A stretch of 64,000 nt of DNA from Sphingomonas lycopersici (GCF_026130605.1 NZ_JANFAU010000001.1:62001-126000), one strand, 5' to 3'. Shown: positions 36,353-45,564, numbered from the stretch's first letter. The notes: a model not told the origin generated them from the sequence alone. Numbers and translations: made by a program.

Positions 36353-38961
36353 GAGACGCGCTCGACCTTGGGCTTGATCAGGCGGCGGACCAGCGCGCCC
36401 AACGCATCCATCGAATAAGGCTTGCGCAGCAGCTCGACATCGCCCGCCCCTTCGTCGGCGAGGACGTCGCTGTAGCCGCTGGTCAGAATCACCGGCAGGT
36501 CGGGATAGCTTCGCGCGAGCGTCCGGGCCAGTTCGACGCCGCTCATCCCGCCCGGCATCACGACATCGGTCAGCACCAGATCGAACGGCTCGTCTGCTTC
36601 CTCCAAAAGATGCAGCGCCTCGTGCGCGTCCGGCGCGAGCACGGTCTGATAGCCAAGATCGGACAGCAGCTGCGAGGCATGCTCGCCGACGTCCTCATTA
36701 TCCTCCACAACGAGAATCCGGCCGCGCCCGCCCCCTTCGACGCTTTCCACTTCGGGCGCCGGCTCGACCGCCAGGTCCGTTTTGGAAGCGCGAGGCAGAT
36801 AGAGCGTGAAAGTAGCGCCGTGACCCGGCGTGCTTTCTACCCGAACGTCGCCGCCGGATTGTTTGGCAAAGCCATATACCTGGCTGAGGCCAAGCCCGGT
36901 CCCCTTGCCGATCGCCTTGGTGGTGTAGAACGGTTCGAAGATCCGCGCGATCTGATCCTGGGCGAGGCCGACCCCGCTGTCCATTATGCTGACCATGATG
37001 AACTCGCCCGGCAGCGCCGCCTGCCCGGATGTCGCCGGAATCTGCCGACATGCGTCGACCGTCAGGGTGATCGTGCCCTCGCCGCCCATCGCATCGCGCG
37101 CATTGACCGCCATGTTGACGAGCGCGGTTTCGAACTGAATGACGTCGGCCTTCACGGGCGCAGGCGAGAGCTTCAGATCGGTGCCGATCCGGATCCGTGA
37201 CCCCACCACGCTGGCGAGCATTTCGACGATGCGGCCGACTTTGTCCGCCGCGTCGAACACGGTCTCGCGCAACGGCTGACGCCGGGCAAAGGCGAGCAGC
37301 TGGGAGGTGAGCTTTGCCGCCCGATCGGCCGTCTCGGCGATCGCGTTGATATAGCGGGACCGGCGCTCCTCGCTCATGTCCGGCCGGCGCAACGCATCGA
37401 CCCCGGACATGATCACCGTCAGCAGGTTGTTGAAATCGTGCGCGACGCCCCCGGTGAGCTGCCCGATCGCTTCCATCTTCTGCGATTGTCTCAGCGCTTC
37501 TTCGACGCGCTCGCGCTCCGCCGCCTCTTCTTCGAGCTGGGTGAGCGCGCGTTGCAGGTCGATCGTGCGCTCCGCGACCCGCGCTTCGAGCGCGGCCTCG
37601 ACCTCTCGCTGCTCGGTGATGTCGGCATGCGTGCCGCACCAGCGGAAGACCTGCCCCGTCTCGTCCCTGATCGGCACGATCCGGCAGAGAAATTGGCGAT
37701 AGACCCCGTCGTGCCGCCGCATCGGAAAGATCATCTCGAACCGTTCGCTGGTTTGCAGCGCATGGCGCCAGCGCCTGCGCACCTCCGGCAGAACCAGCGG
37801 ATCGTGCGCGGACTCCCAGCCGAAATCGCCTCCCTCGCGCGCGCCGGTGAATTCGTACCACCGCAAATTGTACCAGAAGATCGTGCCGTCGCCGTAGGCG
37901 AGCCAGCACAGCGACGAAATGTTGTTCGCCAGCGTCAGGAACTCGTCGCGCTGGCGCTGCAACTCCGCTTCGGCGCGCCGCCGCTCCTCGAGCTCGCGCT
38001 GCTCGGCGATGAACAGGCGAACATTGTCGATCGACGTTGCGGCCTGGCCGGCGACGCCCGCCATCAGTTGCTCGGCCGATTCTCCGAAAACATCGGGTTC
38101 GGAGTGGCCGAGGAACAGGCCCCCAAGCACTTCCCCGCTGCGCGAGACGACGGGAACCGCCAGATAGCTGCGAACCGGCAGGTGCCCCTCGAGCATCCCC
38201 GAATAAGGCGCATTCCGCCCGTAGCGGGGATCGCGGGTGATGTCGTCCGAGCGCACGATCCCCTCGCCGGAGAAGGTTGGCGCGAACACCGCGGTGTTGC
38301 GCGGCATCGGGAAGGAGTCGAACCGGCTCCGCGGCGCGCCGGACAAGGTGTAAAGCGTGTAGGATTCGCCCTTCTCGTCGACGAGATTGTAGAAGAACGC
38401 GCCGAATTCGGCGCCGGTCAGCGCGACGCCCGCGTCGGTCGCCGCCTGCACCACGCGTTCGAGATCGAGCTCGGCACTCAGCGTCGCGCCGAGCTGGTTG
38501 AGAATGCCGAGAGTCCGGGTTTCCTCGGCGAGCGCGCGGCGCATGCGCAGTTGCTCGGCGAGATGCTCGCCCGCCTGGAATTGCCGCATCCGCGCGCGGC
38601 GCGCCGAGCCGACGGCGGAGATCAGCGTGGTCTGATTGACCGGCCGCTCGAGCACCGTCACGTTGCCGAGAAGCGCGACCATGCGGCGGTCGATCACGCC
38701 GCCGCGATGCGACAGCAGCACGAACGGAAAATCCGACCAGCTCGGCTGGCCCTTGATCCATTCGTCGACGCGCGCGAAGTCGGCGCCGAGCAGGCCCTCC
38801 TGCGCAATGACCGCGCCGGCGGCTTCATCGAGCCCGCGCAGCAGATCATCGATTCCCTCGCACGCCCGGCTCGCGATCCCCGCATCGCCGAGCAGCCGCT
38901 GGATGACCGGGCCATCGCGTCCGACCGGGGCCCAGATCAGGACGGGCGGCGCAGCGATCAT
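36349..38961 (-). CDS. hybrid histidine kinase (pseudo-receiver, GAF, PAS, HisKA, HATPase, receiver)
   Basis: 870 residues from ATG 38961. The N-terminal ~125 residues look like a degenerate receiver domain. A GAF domain (about 150-315; LTGAEFGAFFYN, SYLAVPVVS) and a PAS domain (about 340-455; DGTIFWYNLRWYEFTGAR) follow. HisKA has the phospho-His in GGVAHDFNNLLTVI. The HATPase (DSGVGL, GTGLGLSQVYGF) leads to a C-terminal receiver (ILVVEDNEDVGE, Asp in LVLTDVVMPGG). It has no TM segments, so it is a cytosolic sensor. It is translationally coupled to the KaiC-like ATPase upstream (TGATG). Confidence 0.9.
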   Translation of the reverse strand: MIAAPPVLIWAPVGRDGPVIQRLLGDAGIASRACEGIDDLLRGLDEAAGAVIAQEGLLGADFARVDEWIKGQPSWSDFPFVLLSHRGGVIDRRMVALLGNVTVLERPVNQTTLISAVGSARRARMRQFQAGEHLAEQLRMRRALAEETRTLGILNQLGATLSAELDLERVVQAATDAGVALTGAEFGAFFYNLVDEKGESYTLYTLSGAPRSRFDSFPMPRNTAVFAPTFSGEGIVRSDDITRDPRYGRNAPYSGMLEGHLPVRSYLAVPVVSRSGEVLGGLFLGHSEPDVFGESAEQLMAGVAGQAATSIDNVRLFIAEQRELEERRRAEAELQRQRDEFLTLANNISSLCWLAYGDGTIFWYNLRWYEFTGAREGGDFGWESAHDPLVLPEVRRRWRHALQTSERFEMIFPMRRHDGVYRQFLCRIVPIRDETGQVFRWCGTHADITEQREVEAALEARVAERTIDLQRALTQLEEEAAERERVEEALRQSQKMEAIGQLTGGVAHDFNNLLTVIMSGVDALRRPDMSEERRSRYINAIAETADRAAKLTSQLLAFARRQPLRETVFDAADKVGRIVEMLASVVGSRIRIGTDLKLSPAPVKADVIQFETALVNMAVNARDAMGGEGTITLTVDACRQIPATSGQAALPGEFIMVSIMDSGVGLAQDQIARIFEPFYTTKAIGKGTGLGLSQVYGFAKQSGGDVRVESTPGHGATFTLYLPRASKTDLAVEPAPEVESVEGGGRGRILVVEDNEDVGEHASQLLSDLGYQTVLAPDAHEALHLLEEADEPFDLVLTDVVMPGGMSGVELARTLARSYPDLPVILTSGYSDVLADEGAGDVELLRKPYSMDALGALVRRLIKPKVERVS

Positions 38962-40454
38962 CAAGGCGCCTCGTTGAGGAGATCCGCTTCCGCGCCGGTA
39001 TAGGTCGGCACGCCGGTCAGGACGCCCTGGAATTCGGTCAACGCGTGGCCGACCGAAACCCCGTGGGCGCTGATCCGATATTCACGGATCGTTTCCTCGT
39101 GATGGCCGGTGCGCTTCTTCAGCACCGAGAGCGCCCGCCTGAGCTTGCCGCCCGCTTCGAAGAAGCGGAGCATGATCACGGCGTCGCTGAGATAGGTGAG
39201 GTCGACCGGGCTCGCCATCTGTCCGACCATGCCGTGCTGGGCGAGAACCAGGATCGTCACGATCCCCTGCTGGTTCAGGTAGGAGAGCATTTCGTGCATC
39301 TGCAGCATCATGAAATGCTCTTCGGGCATCGCGTTCAGATAGCCGCTCAGGCTGTCGAGGACGACGATCCGCGCGCCATGCCCCTCCACGGCGTCGCGCA
39401 CGCGGGCGGTAAGCTCGCCCGGCGTCAGCTCCGCCGGATCGATCTGCTTCAGCTGGAGCAATCCCTGGTCGACGAAGGGCCGAAGTTCGAAGCCCATGCC
39501 CGCCGCGCGCCGCAGGAACACGCTGCGTATCTCGTCGAACACCAGGGCGAGCGCCGGCTCGCCGCGTTTGAGCGCGGCATAGACGAATTGAAGCGCGAGC
39601 GACGATTTCCCCGAGCCCGACGGGCCGATGATCAACGTGCTGGTGCCGCGATCCAGCCCTCCGCCGACGAGCGAATCGAGCTCAGGCACATCGCTTCCGA
39701 TCACCCCGGCCGCATAATCGACATGATGGTCGGCGGCGACGAGCCGAGGATAGACGTGAACGCCGCCGCGCTCGATCGTGAAGTCATGATAGCCGCCACG
39801 AAATTTGACACCGCGCATCTTGATGCAGCGCAGCCGCCGCCGCTCGGCGCCGTAGAGCGCGACGACCTGTTCGAGGCGCAGCACCCCGTGGCTGATGCTG
39901 TGCAGGTTGAGGTCATCCTGCTCCGAGGTCAGATCGTCGAGCATCAGCACGGTGCACCCCAGCTTCAGGAAGAAATGCTTGAGCGCGAGGACCTGACGCC
40001 GATAGCGCAACGAGCCTTGCGAGAGCAGCCGGATCTCGGAAAGGCTGTCGAACACGAGCCGCTTGGGCTTGACCCGCTCCACCTCGGCCATGACCATCTG
40101 GACCGTTTCGCCGAGTTCGAGCTCCGAGGAATAGAGCACCGTCTGCTGGGCCTTGGGATCGAGCGAAAGTTCGGGCGGCATCAGTTCGAAAAGCTCGATG
40201 CCGTCGAAGGTCCAGCCGTGGCTGGCGGCCACCGCATAAAGCTCGGCCGCCGTCTCCGAGAGGGTGATATAGAGGCCAAGCTCCCCCTGCTTTGCGCCGT
40301 CCATCAGGAACTGGAGCGCCATGCTCGTCTTGCCCGATCCAGGCTGCCCTTCGATCAGATGGATGCGGTTTTCCGCATAGCCGCCGCTGAGAATCGGATC
40401 CAGGCCCGGGACGCCCGTCGGAATCAGGGCCGTGGGGCGATACGCCAGTTCCAT
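38961..40454 (-). CDS. KaiC-like double-P-loop ATPase
   Basis: 497 residues from ATG 40454, with GAGGGA upstream. Two RecA-like KaiC domains each have a Walker A: EGQPGSGKTSM near residue 37 and GPSGSGKSSLA near 275. Walker B segments follow (RLVFDSLSEIRLL, IVVLDSLSGYLNAMPEE). The length and two-domain layout match KaiC. Catalytic-carboxylate pairs after Walker A (TLSE) are present in the first domain. There are no KaiA or KaiB genes nearby. Together with the kinase and receiver it forms a Kai-like signalling operon of unknown input. Confidence 0.88.
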   Translation of the reverse strand: MELAYRPTALIPTGVPGLDPILSGGYAENRIHLIEGQPGSGKTSMALQFLMDGAKQGELGLYITLSETAAELYAVAASHGWTFDGIELFELMPPELSLDPKAQQTVLYSSELELGETVQMVMAEVERVKPKRLVFDSLSEIRLLSQGSLRYRRQVLALKHFFLKLGCTVLMLDDLTSEQDDLNLHSISHGVLRLEQVVALYGAERRRLRCIKMRGVKFRGGYHDFTIERGGVHVYPRLVAADHHVDYAAGVIGSDVPELDSLVGGGLDRGTSTLIIGPSGSGKSSLALQFVYAALKRGEPALALVFDEIRSVFLRRAAGMGFELRPFVDQGLLQLKQIDPAELTPGELTARVRDAVEGHGARIVVLDSLSGYLNAMPEEHFMMLQMHEMLSYLNQQGIVTILVLAQHGMVGQMASPVDLTYLSDAVIMLRFFEAGGKLRRALSVLKKRTGHHEETIREYRISAHGVSVGHALTEFQGVLTGVPTYTGAEADLLNEAP

Positions 40455-40616
40455 AGGTGCGTCCCTCAATGAACAAGGGCGCGCTATAATCGGCTACGCT
40501 CGCGCGTTGTGTTTGATACCGAACAGAAGCGCGCGATTGAGTCCGCTATGCTGATAGGATGCCGCGGTTTTCTGCTATCGTTTTGGGGGACCTCGGCTTC
40601 GCGGCCCCGATGCCTG

Positions 40617-40826
40617 CTAATCATTGGACGCAGCACCACCTTCGAGAGGTTGAACCGGCACGCCTCCTGCTTGCTCGATCGCCAGCTCCGCGGCCGCGAC
40701 CAGCCGCCGCGCCGTCTCGGTCGCTGCGCTGGGCCGCAACGCAATGGCGACGCGCGGCCCGGTCATGACCACCTCGCCGTTGAGCACGTCGACCTTGAGA
40801 GGCTGCTCTTCCGCATTGAGCGTCAT
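40617..40826 (-). CDS. small hypothetical protein
   Basis: 69 residues from ATG 40826 (MTLNAEEQPLKVDVLNGEVV...), upstream GGAGACGG. It contains a short beta-rich N-terminal half and a helix (SAATETARRLVAAAELAIEQ). No family is recognised. Its codon pattern resembles that of real genes and its direction matches the KaiC-like operon, 160 bases downstream. Confidence 0.5.
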   Translation of the reverse strand: MTLNAEEQPLKVDVLNGEVVMTGPRVAIALRPSAATETARRLVAAAELAIEQAGGVPVQPLEGGAASND

Positions 40827-40982
40827 GCGTTCCGTCTCCGCTGCCGGTCCGTGATTGCCATCGCCTAAAAGCGCCCGCAGGCTGCCGGGTTCCAGCGGCC
40901 GCAAAATCGAACGGGTCGAGAGCCGGGACCTGATCTCTCTTCAGTTACGTTCCGGAGCGGCGCCGGGTGCTTGCGGAGGAAA

Positions 40983-41705
40983 ATGACCTTCAATCCAAAA
41001 AACGAGATCCTGGCGGAGATCGAGCCGGCGGTCGCGATGAAATTCTCGCCGTATCTCGAAAGCGTCGAACTCGTGCGCGGTGACGTTCTCCAGGAGACCG
41101 GTGAGGAAGTGATCTGGGTCTGGTTTCCGGACAATGCGCTGATCTGCATGGCCTCCGAAAGCATCGAGGGGGAAAGCGTCAGCGGCGGCATGGTGGGGCG
41201 CAACGGTGCCTTCGGCGCCTTCGAGGCCTGCGGCAGCCGGCTGAGCTACGCCAGGGCGCTCGTCCAGATCGGCGGCGCCGCCTGGCGCATCCGGGCCTCG
41301 CATTATCGCGCGCTGTTCGATCACTCGCCCAATCTCCGCGTGGCGATCCACAAGCACGTCGAAGCGCTGCTGATCGAGGCCCGGCAACTCGTCGCCTGCA
41401 CCGCGATCCATCGCGTGGAAAACCGCTTGTGCCGGGTATTGCTCGACGCATCGGCACGCAGCCACCAGGGCAGTCATTTGACGCTGACGCAGGAGGAGCT
41501 TGCCAACATCCTGGGCGTGCAACGATCGACGATCGCGGTCACCTCGTCCGCGCTCCAGCGCGGGGGACTCATCCGCAGCCGTCGCGGGGGCGTCGACATC
41601 ATCGATTTCGACCGTCTCGAAGCTGCAGCCTGCTCGTGCCGCCGGACGATCGCTTATGCCCGGCAGGAGATCGATCGCGCGCCGGACGACGTCTGCGACG
41701 GGTGA
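40983..41705 (+). CDS. Crp/Fnr family regulator, copy 1
   Basis: 240 residues from ATG 40983, which has GCGGAGG upstream. An N-terminal cyclic-nucleotide-like beta barrel (VWFPDNALICM, GGMVGRNGAFGAFEACG) is followed by a Crp-type winged HTH (LTLTQEELANILGVQRSTIAVTSSALQRGGLI). No Fnr-type N-terminal Cys cluster is seen, so it is not an Fe-S oxygen sensor of the classical type. It converges with a paralogous gene 21 bases away. Confidence 0.85.
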   Translation: MTFNPKNEILAEIEPAVAMKFSPYLESVELVRGDVLQETGEEVIWVWFPDNALICMASESIEGESVSGGMVGRNGAFGAFEACGSRLSYARALVQIGGAAWRIRASHYRALFDHSPNLRVAIHKHVEALLIEARQLVACTAIHRVENRLCRVLLDASARSHQGSHLTLTQEELANILGVQRSTIAVTSSALQRGGLIRSRRGGVDIIDFDRLEAAACSCRRTIAYARQEIDRAPDDVCDG

Positions 41706-41726
41706 CCGCCGACGGCCGGCTGGCCG

Positions 41727-42461
41727 CTATCCGGACGCCGACCGCTGGCGATCCGGCGTGGTCCAGATTTCGTCCTTCGCCAATGCGAGGCTCACCCGAC
41801 AATCGCAGGCGACCTGCTCCAGCCGCGCCACGTCGAGCACCTCGATCGCGCCCCGGCTGCTGCGGATCAGGCCGCGCCGCTGCAGCTTGGCGATGCAACC
41901 GGACACCGACGTGCGCTGCGCGCCGAGCATCTGGGCGAGTGCTTCCTGCGTGAGCGGCAAGACCCGATCGAGGCAGCTGCGGTCCAGCGCGTCGAGGATC
42001 GAACGGCTCAGCCGGCCCTCGATCGGGTGCAGCGCGTTGCACGCCATCAGTTGACGAGCCTCGGTCACCAGCATCTCGAGATGCTGCTCGACCGCCGCCT
42101 GGAGCGCGGGGGAGGAATGCACCATCTCGCGATACCGCCCGACCCCCACGCGCAGCGCCGTGCCGGGAATCTGCACCTCGCCGCGCGAGCGGAAGCGGCC
42201 GCTGCCGAACGCTTCTAGCACGCCGACGGCGCCGTTGCACCCGATCATCCCGGTCTGGACGCTCTCGCCGGCGATCGTCTGGGTCAACACCGCGACCAGC
42301 CCGGTCAGCGGGAAATAGACCCATTCCACCATCTGGCCGTCGCTGTGGATCACATCGGCGCGGCGCAGGTCGACGCGCTGGAAATAAGGGAGAAAGCGCG
42401 CGCGCACGGTGGGTTCGAGTTCCGCCAGCAGCGCATTCGATTCAACATTGGCGTCCGCCAT
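41727..42461 (-). CDS. Crp/Fnr family regulator, copy 2
   Basis: 244 residues with the same layout as the converging copy: VYFPLTGLVAVLTQTI..TGMIGCNGAVGVLEAFGSG for the effector domain and LTQEALAQMLGAQRTSVSGCIAKLQRRGLI for the HTH. The two share many positions and appear to be an inverted duplication that has diverged. No Fe-S Cys cluster is present. The effector is unknown. Confidence 0.85.
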   Translation of the reverse strand: MADANVESNALLAELEPTVRARFLPYFQRVDLRRADVIHSDGQMVEWVYFPLTGLVAVLTQTIAGESVQTGMIGCNGAVGVLEAFGSGRFRSRGEVQIPGTALRVGVGRYREMVHSSPALQAAVEQHLEMLVTEARQLMACNALHPIEGRLSRSILDALDRSCLDRVLPLTQEALAQMLGAQRTSVSGCIAKLQRRGLIRSSRGAIEVLDVARLEQVACDCRVSLALAKDEIWTTPDRQRSASG

Positions 42462-42828
42462 ATTTGCCTCCTCGCCGCGAGAGGTCGCAGCGAACGAGGC
42501 ACGCGCTTTCAGGCGCCAAAGATCATCCGCAACCAGTCATCGCAGCCAAACACAAGTTGACTAACGTCTTTCGATCATAACACCAACGGAACCATCGGGT
42601 TCCAAGAAGACTAATTCTCGACCCGCTTTCAGTAGCCGTTCATCTTATAGCAATGCAATCAGTTGAAACGGACGACATGACGCCTATATCAAAAAGGTTT
42701 CACGAGTTAACTTGATTTTATTTTGATCGTTTCTTTATCATAACGAACCCACATACGGCCTGCGCAGTTTACAACCACCTTGATTATCGGCGGTGTTGTC
42801 GACGGACTCGAGATGGGTCTTCGGGCAG
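42462..42828. other. AT-rich intergenic region upstream of the MFS regulatory sites
   Basis: 367 bases, notably AT-rich from about 42540 to 42780 (runs such as GATTTTATTTTGATCG). It must hold the promoter of the second Crp/Fnr gene. I see no gene in it. Confidence 0.4.
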
Positions 42829-42862
42829 GACAATTTGTCGGAGGCCGCGCGGACATCCTGTC
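42829..42862. promoter_or_regulatory. paired GACA-N3-TGTC palindromes upstream of the MFS gene
   Basis: GACAATTTGTC (42829-42839) and GACATCCTGTC (42852-42862) are both exact matches to GACA-N3-TGTC, with centres 23 bp apart. The -24 GG lies 60 bp from the second centre, the same distance as at fdhD and close to that of the DUF2171 gene. Confidence 0.78.
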
Positions 42863-42915
42863 CGTTTGAGGCGCGCTTGGCGCCGCAACATATTGAATCC
42901 ACATCTATCTTCACT

Positions 42916-42930
42916 TGGCACGTGGCTTGC
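42916..42930 (+). promoter_or_regulatory. sigma-54 promoter of the MFS gene
   Basis: TGGCACGTGGCTTGC is a perfect match to the TGGCAC-N5-TTGC consensus. Predicted start of transcription is near 42942, leaving a ~230-base leader that contains a 15-bp hairpin. Confidence 0.85.
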
Positions 42931-43034
42931 TCCCGCCGACTGGCAGGCAGTGCCGGGCGGCGGGATAGGGGGGAATGGATTTCTGACGGATGATCGAGGG
43001 CAGCGAGAACCCCCAGCCCCCTGCCCAAGATCGA

Positions 43035-43081
43035 GCCAGCCGGGCCGGACCCCATCCTCCCGACGATCCGGCCCGGCTGGC
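43035..43081 (+). promoter_or_regulatory. long hairpin in the MFS 5' leader
   Basis: GCCAGCCGGGCCGGA (43035-43049) pairs perfectly with TCCGGCCCGGCTGGC (43067-43081) around a 17-base loop. It lies between the sigma-54 promoter and the MFS start (94 bases upstream). There is no T-run after it. It could stabilise the mRNA, limit read-through or take part in attenuation. Confidence 0.6.
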
Positions 43082-43174
43082 GCATGATGTGATCGGCGCG
43101 CTCTGGAGCGGATCATCCATGCCCGCGATCTGCGTGCGCGGAGAAAATATGGTGCCGCAATTGCGAGGAAGACC

Positions 43175-44833
43175 ATGAATCTCGAGCGACCAATGGCATC
43201 GACGCGCGTGACAACGGGGCTGCCTTCCCCCGGCCTGCTCGATCGGGAAAATATCGTCGCACGCCCCGGCTATAATCGCTGGCTGGTCCCGCCGTGCGCG
43301 CTGGCGATCCATCTTTGCATCGGCATGGCCTATGGCTTCAGCGTCTTCTGGCTCCCGCTCTCCCGCGCGATCGGCATCAGCGATCCGGTCGTCTGCAAGG
43401 ATATGATGCCGATCCAGGCGCTGACGAGTACGAGCTGCGACTGGCGGGTGAGCGATCTCGTCTGGACCTATTCGATCTTCTTCGTCGTGCTGGGAACCGC
43501 AGCCGCGCTGTGGGGCGGCTGGCTCGAACGCGTCGGCCCCCGCCGGGCGGGGGTGGTCGCGGCATGCTGCTGGTGCGGGGGCATCGCGCTCGGCGCGCTC
43601 GGCGTCTCGCTCCACCAGCTCTGGATATTATGGCTCGGCACCGGACTGCTCGGCGGAATCGGGCTCGGCATCGGTTATATCACCCCGGTTTCGACGCTGA
43701 TCAAATGGTTCCCCGATCGCCGCGGCATGGCGACCGGGATGGCGATCATGGGCTTCGGCGGCGGCGCGATGATCGGCAGCCCGCTCGCCGACCTGCTGAT
43801 GCGGCATTTCGCCTCGGCAAGCGATGTCGGGGTATGGCAGTGCTTCCTCGTGCTCGCGCTCGTCTACGCCGTCTTCATGCTGGTCGGCGCCTTCGGGTTT
43901 CGCGTTCCGCCCGAACATTGGGCGCCCGCCGGCTGGGAGGGGCCGGGAGAGGAGCGCGCAGCGATCAGCCGGCACAATGTGCATTTGCGCGACGCGCACA
44001 AGACGCCGCAATTCTGGCTGATCTGGGGCGTGCTCCTGCTCAACGTATCGGCCTCGATCGGGATCATTGGCGTCGCATCGCCGATGCTCCAGGAGGTGTT
44101 CGGTGGCCGGCTGATCGATAAGCCGGCAACGCTGTTCACCGCCTTCTCGCCGGCCGACAAGATCGCCGCTGCCGCGGTGGGCGCGGGGTTCGTCGGCATC
44201 ATCAGCCTTTTCAACATCGGCGGCCGGTTCTTATGGGCGACGTCATCGGACCGGCTCGGGCGGCAGCTCACCTTCGGGGTGATGACCGCATTCGGCGCGC
44301 TGCTCTACGGCTTCGTCGCCCCGGCGCTGATCGGCGGGTCGATCGGCCTGTTCATCCTTACCTTCTGCATTTGCGCCTCGATGTATGGCGGCGGCTTCTC
44401 GACCGTCCCGGCCTATCTCGCCGATCTCTTCGGAACCAGGTTCGTCGGCGCGATCCACGGTCGGATCCTCACCGCCTGGTCGACGGCCGGCGTGCTGGGC
44501 CCGTTCATCGTCACCACGATCCGCGACAGCCGGATCGCGGCCGGCGTGCCGCGCGATCAGGTCTATCAGCCCATCTATTGGACGCTCGCCGCGCTTCTGG
44601 TGGTGGCGTTCATCCTCAACCTGCTCATCCGGCCGGTCGATGCGCGCTTCCATATGCCCGAGGATGCGCCACCGACCGCCTCGGGCGCGACAGCCCCCGC
44701 GGCGGCACGGCCGCAGATCGCGGCGCAGCGCGATACGGGCGGGATCGCCCTTCTGGCATGGGCCGCGGTGTGCATTCCGATTGCCTGGGGCATTTACGAG
44801 ACCGCCGCCAAGGCCGCGGTGCTGCTCAAATGA
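43175..44833 (+). CDS. MFS transporter, oxalate/formate antiporter type, with fused small subunit
   Basis: 552 residues, about 12 TM helices plus one more. It carries the OxlT-like pattern GLLGGIGLGIGYITPVSTLIKWFPDRRGMATGM and SDRLGRQLTF. After a ~45-residue linker rich in Ala/Pro, the C-terminus ends in LLAWAAVCIPIAWGIYETAAKAAVLL. This matches the stand-alone single-helix MFS small subunit usually encoded separately beside such carriers. It probably exchanges dicarboxylate/formate-type anions. It is controlled by the sigma-54 promoter and paired palindromes upstream. Confidence 0.85.
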   Translation: MNLERPMASTRVTTGLPSPGLLDRENIVARPGYNRWLVPPCALAIHLCIGMAYGFSVFWLPLSRAIGISDPVVCKDMMPIQALTSTSCDWRVSDLVWTYSIFFVVLGTAAALWGGWLERVGPRRAGVVAACCWCGGIALGALGVSLHQLWILWLGTGLLGGIGLGIGYITPVSTLIKWFPDRRGMATGMAIMGFGGGAMIGSPLADLLMRHFASASDVGVWQCFLVLALVYAVFMLVGAFGFRVPPEHWAPAGWEGPGEERAAISRHNVHLRDAHKTPQFWLIWGVLLLNVSASIGIIGVASPMLQEVFGGRLIDKPATLFTAFSPADKIAAAAVGAGFVGIISLFNIGGRFLWATSSDRLGRQLTFGVMTAFGALLYGFVAPALIGGSIGLFILTFCICASMYGGGFSTVPAYLADLFGTRFVGAIHGRILTAWSTAGVLGPFIVTTIRDSRIAAGVPRDQVYQPIYWTLAALLVVAFILNLLIRPVDARFHMPEDAPPTASGATAPAAARPQIAAQRDTGGIALLAWAAVCIPIAWGIYETAAKAAVLLK

Positions 44834-44966
44834 GAAGAGCCGTACGGATCATCCGACTATGATGACCGGTAACCGCCGACCGCGACAAGCGACCGTCCCG
44901 GCGCAACTTCACGCGCCCGCTCCCGTTCGACAATGACAAAACTCGCCATCAACAGGGAGAGTTGGA

Positions 44967-45530
44967 ATGAATGACGATAAGCTCGCCAATCTTTGGAGCG
45001 TGACGCATCCCGTATCCGGCAAATGGGGCTGGATATTGATCTATGGGCTTCTCCTGATCGCATTCGGCATATTCGCGTTGCTCAACCCGCTTTCGACCGG
45101 CCTCGCCGCGGGGCTGGTCTTCGGGGTCGCGCTCGTCGCTTATGGCGTGTTCGCGATCGCGGCCGGGATATCGGCGCTCACCACCGGCGCCAAGGTGCTG
45201 GAGATCCTGCTTGGCGTAATCGCCATTCTGGCGGGTCTCTTTTCACTGTTCGATCCGTTGCAGGGCGCTGCATCGCTCGCCTGGGCGATGGGGTTCTGGC
45301 TGGTCGTGTCGGGTATCTCGCAGCTTGGCTACGGAATCACCGGCGCATATCACAAGGCCTGGCGGGTCCTGCTAGGTGTCCTGGATATCGCGCTCGGCGC
45401 CTATCTCGTCTTCAGCGGCCCCGTGTCCGGGCTTGTCTTCGTTGCCGCGATCGTGGGGTTCAGCTTCCTCTTCCGCGGCCTATTCCTCACGACCCTTGCG
45501 TTCGCCCTCAGGCGGCAACCCGCGGCCTAG
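44967..45530 (+). CDS. hdeD: HdeD family membrane protein
   Basis: 187 residues with six TM helices, the DUF308/HdeD repeat architecture (GWILIYGLLLIAFGIFALLNPL; LGVIAILAGLFSLFDPL; LLGVLDIALGAYLVF). HdeD is linked to acid resistance at high cell density in E. coli. A GGGAGAG ribosome site precedes the ATG. The gene sits in the same stress region as the YdeP-type enzyme, itself tied to acid resistance. Confidence 0.85.
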   Translation: MNDDKLANLWSVTHPVSGKWGWILIYGLLLIAFGIFALLNPLSTGLAAGLVFGVALVAYGVFAIAAGISALTTGAKVLEILLGVIAILAGLFSLFDPLQGAASLAWAMGFWLVVSGISQLGYGITGAYHKAWRVLLGVLDIALGAYLVFSGPVSGLVFVAAIVGFSFLFRGLFLTTLAFALRRQPAA

Positions 45531-45564
45531 CGCCAGACGAAAGACGAAGAAGGAGCAAAAAGCA

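Noticed and set aside
37438..39003. A 521-codon plus-strand frame opposite the hybrid kinase
   Set aside because: Antisense shadow of a gene with intact HisKA, HATPase and receiver motifs.
42990..43178. A 62-codon frame coupled to the MFS start, as a possible leader peptide or small subunit
   Set aside because: The product is low-complexity without a membrane helix and overlaps the 15-bp hairpin. The small-subunit helix is instead fused to the carrier's C-terminus.
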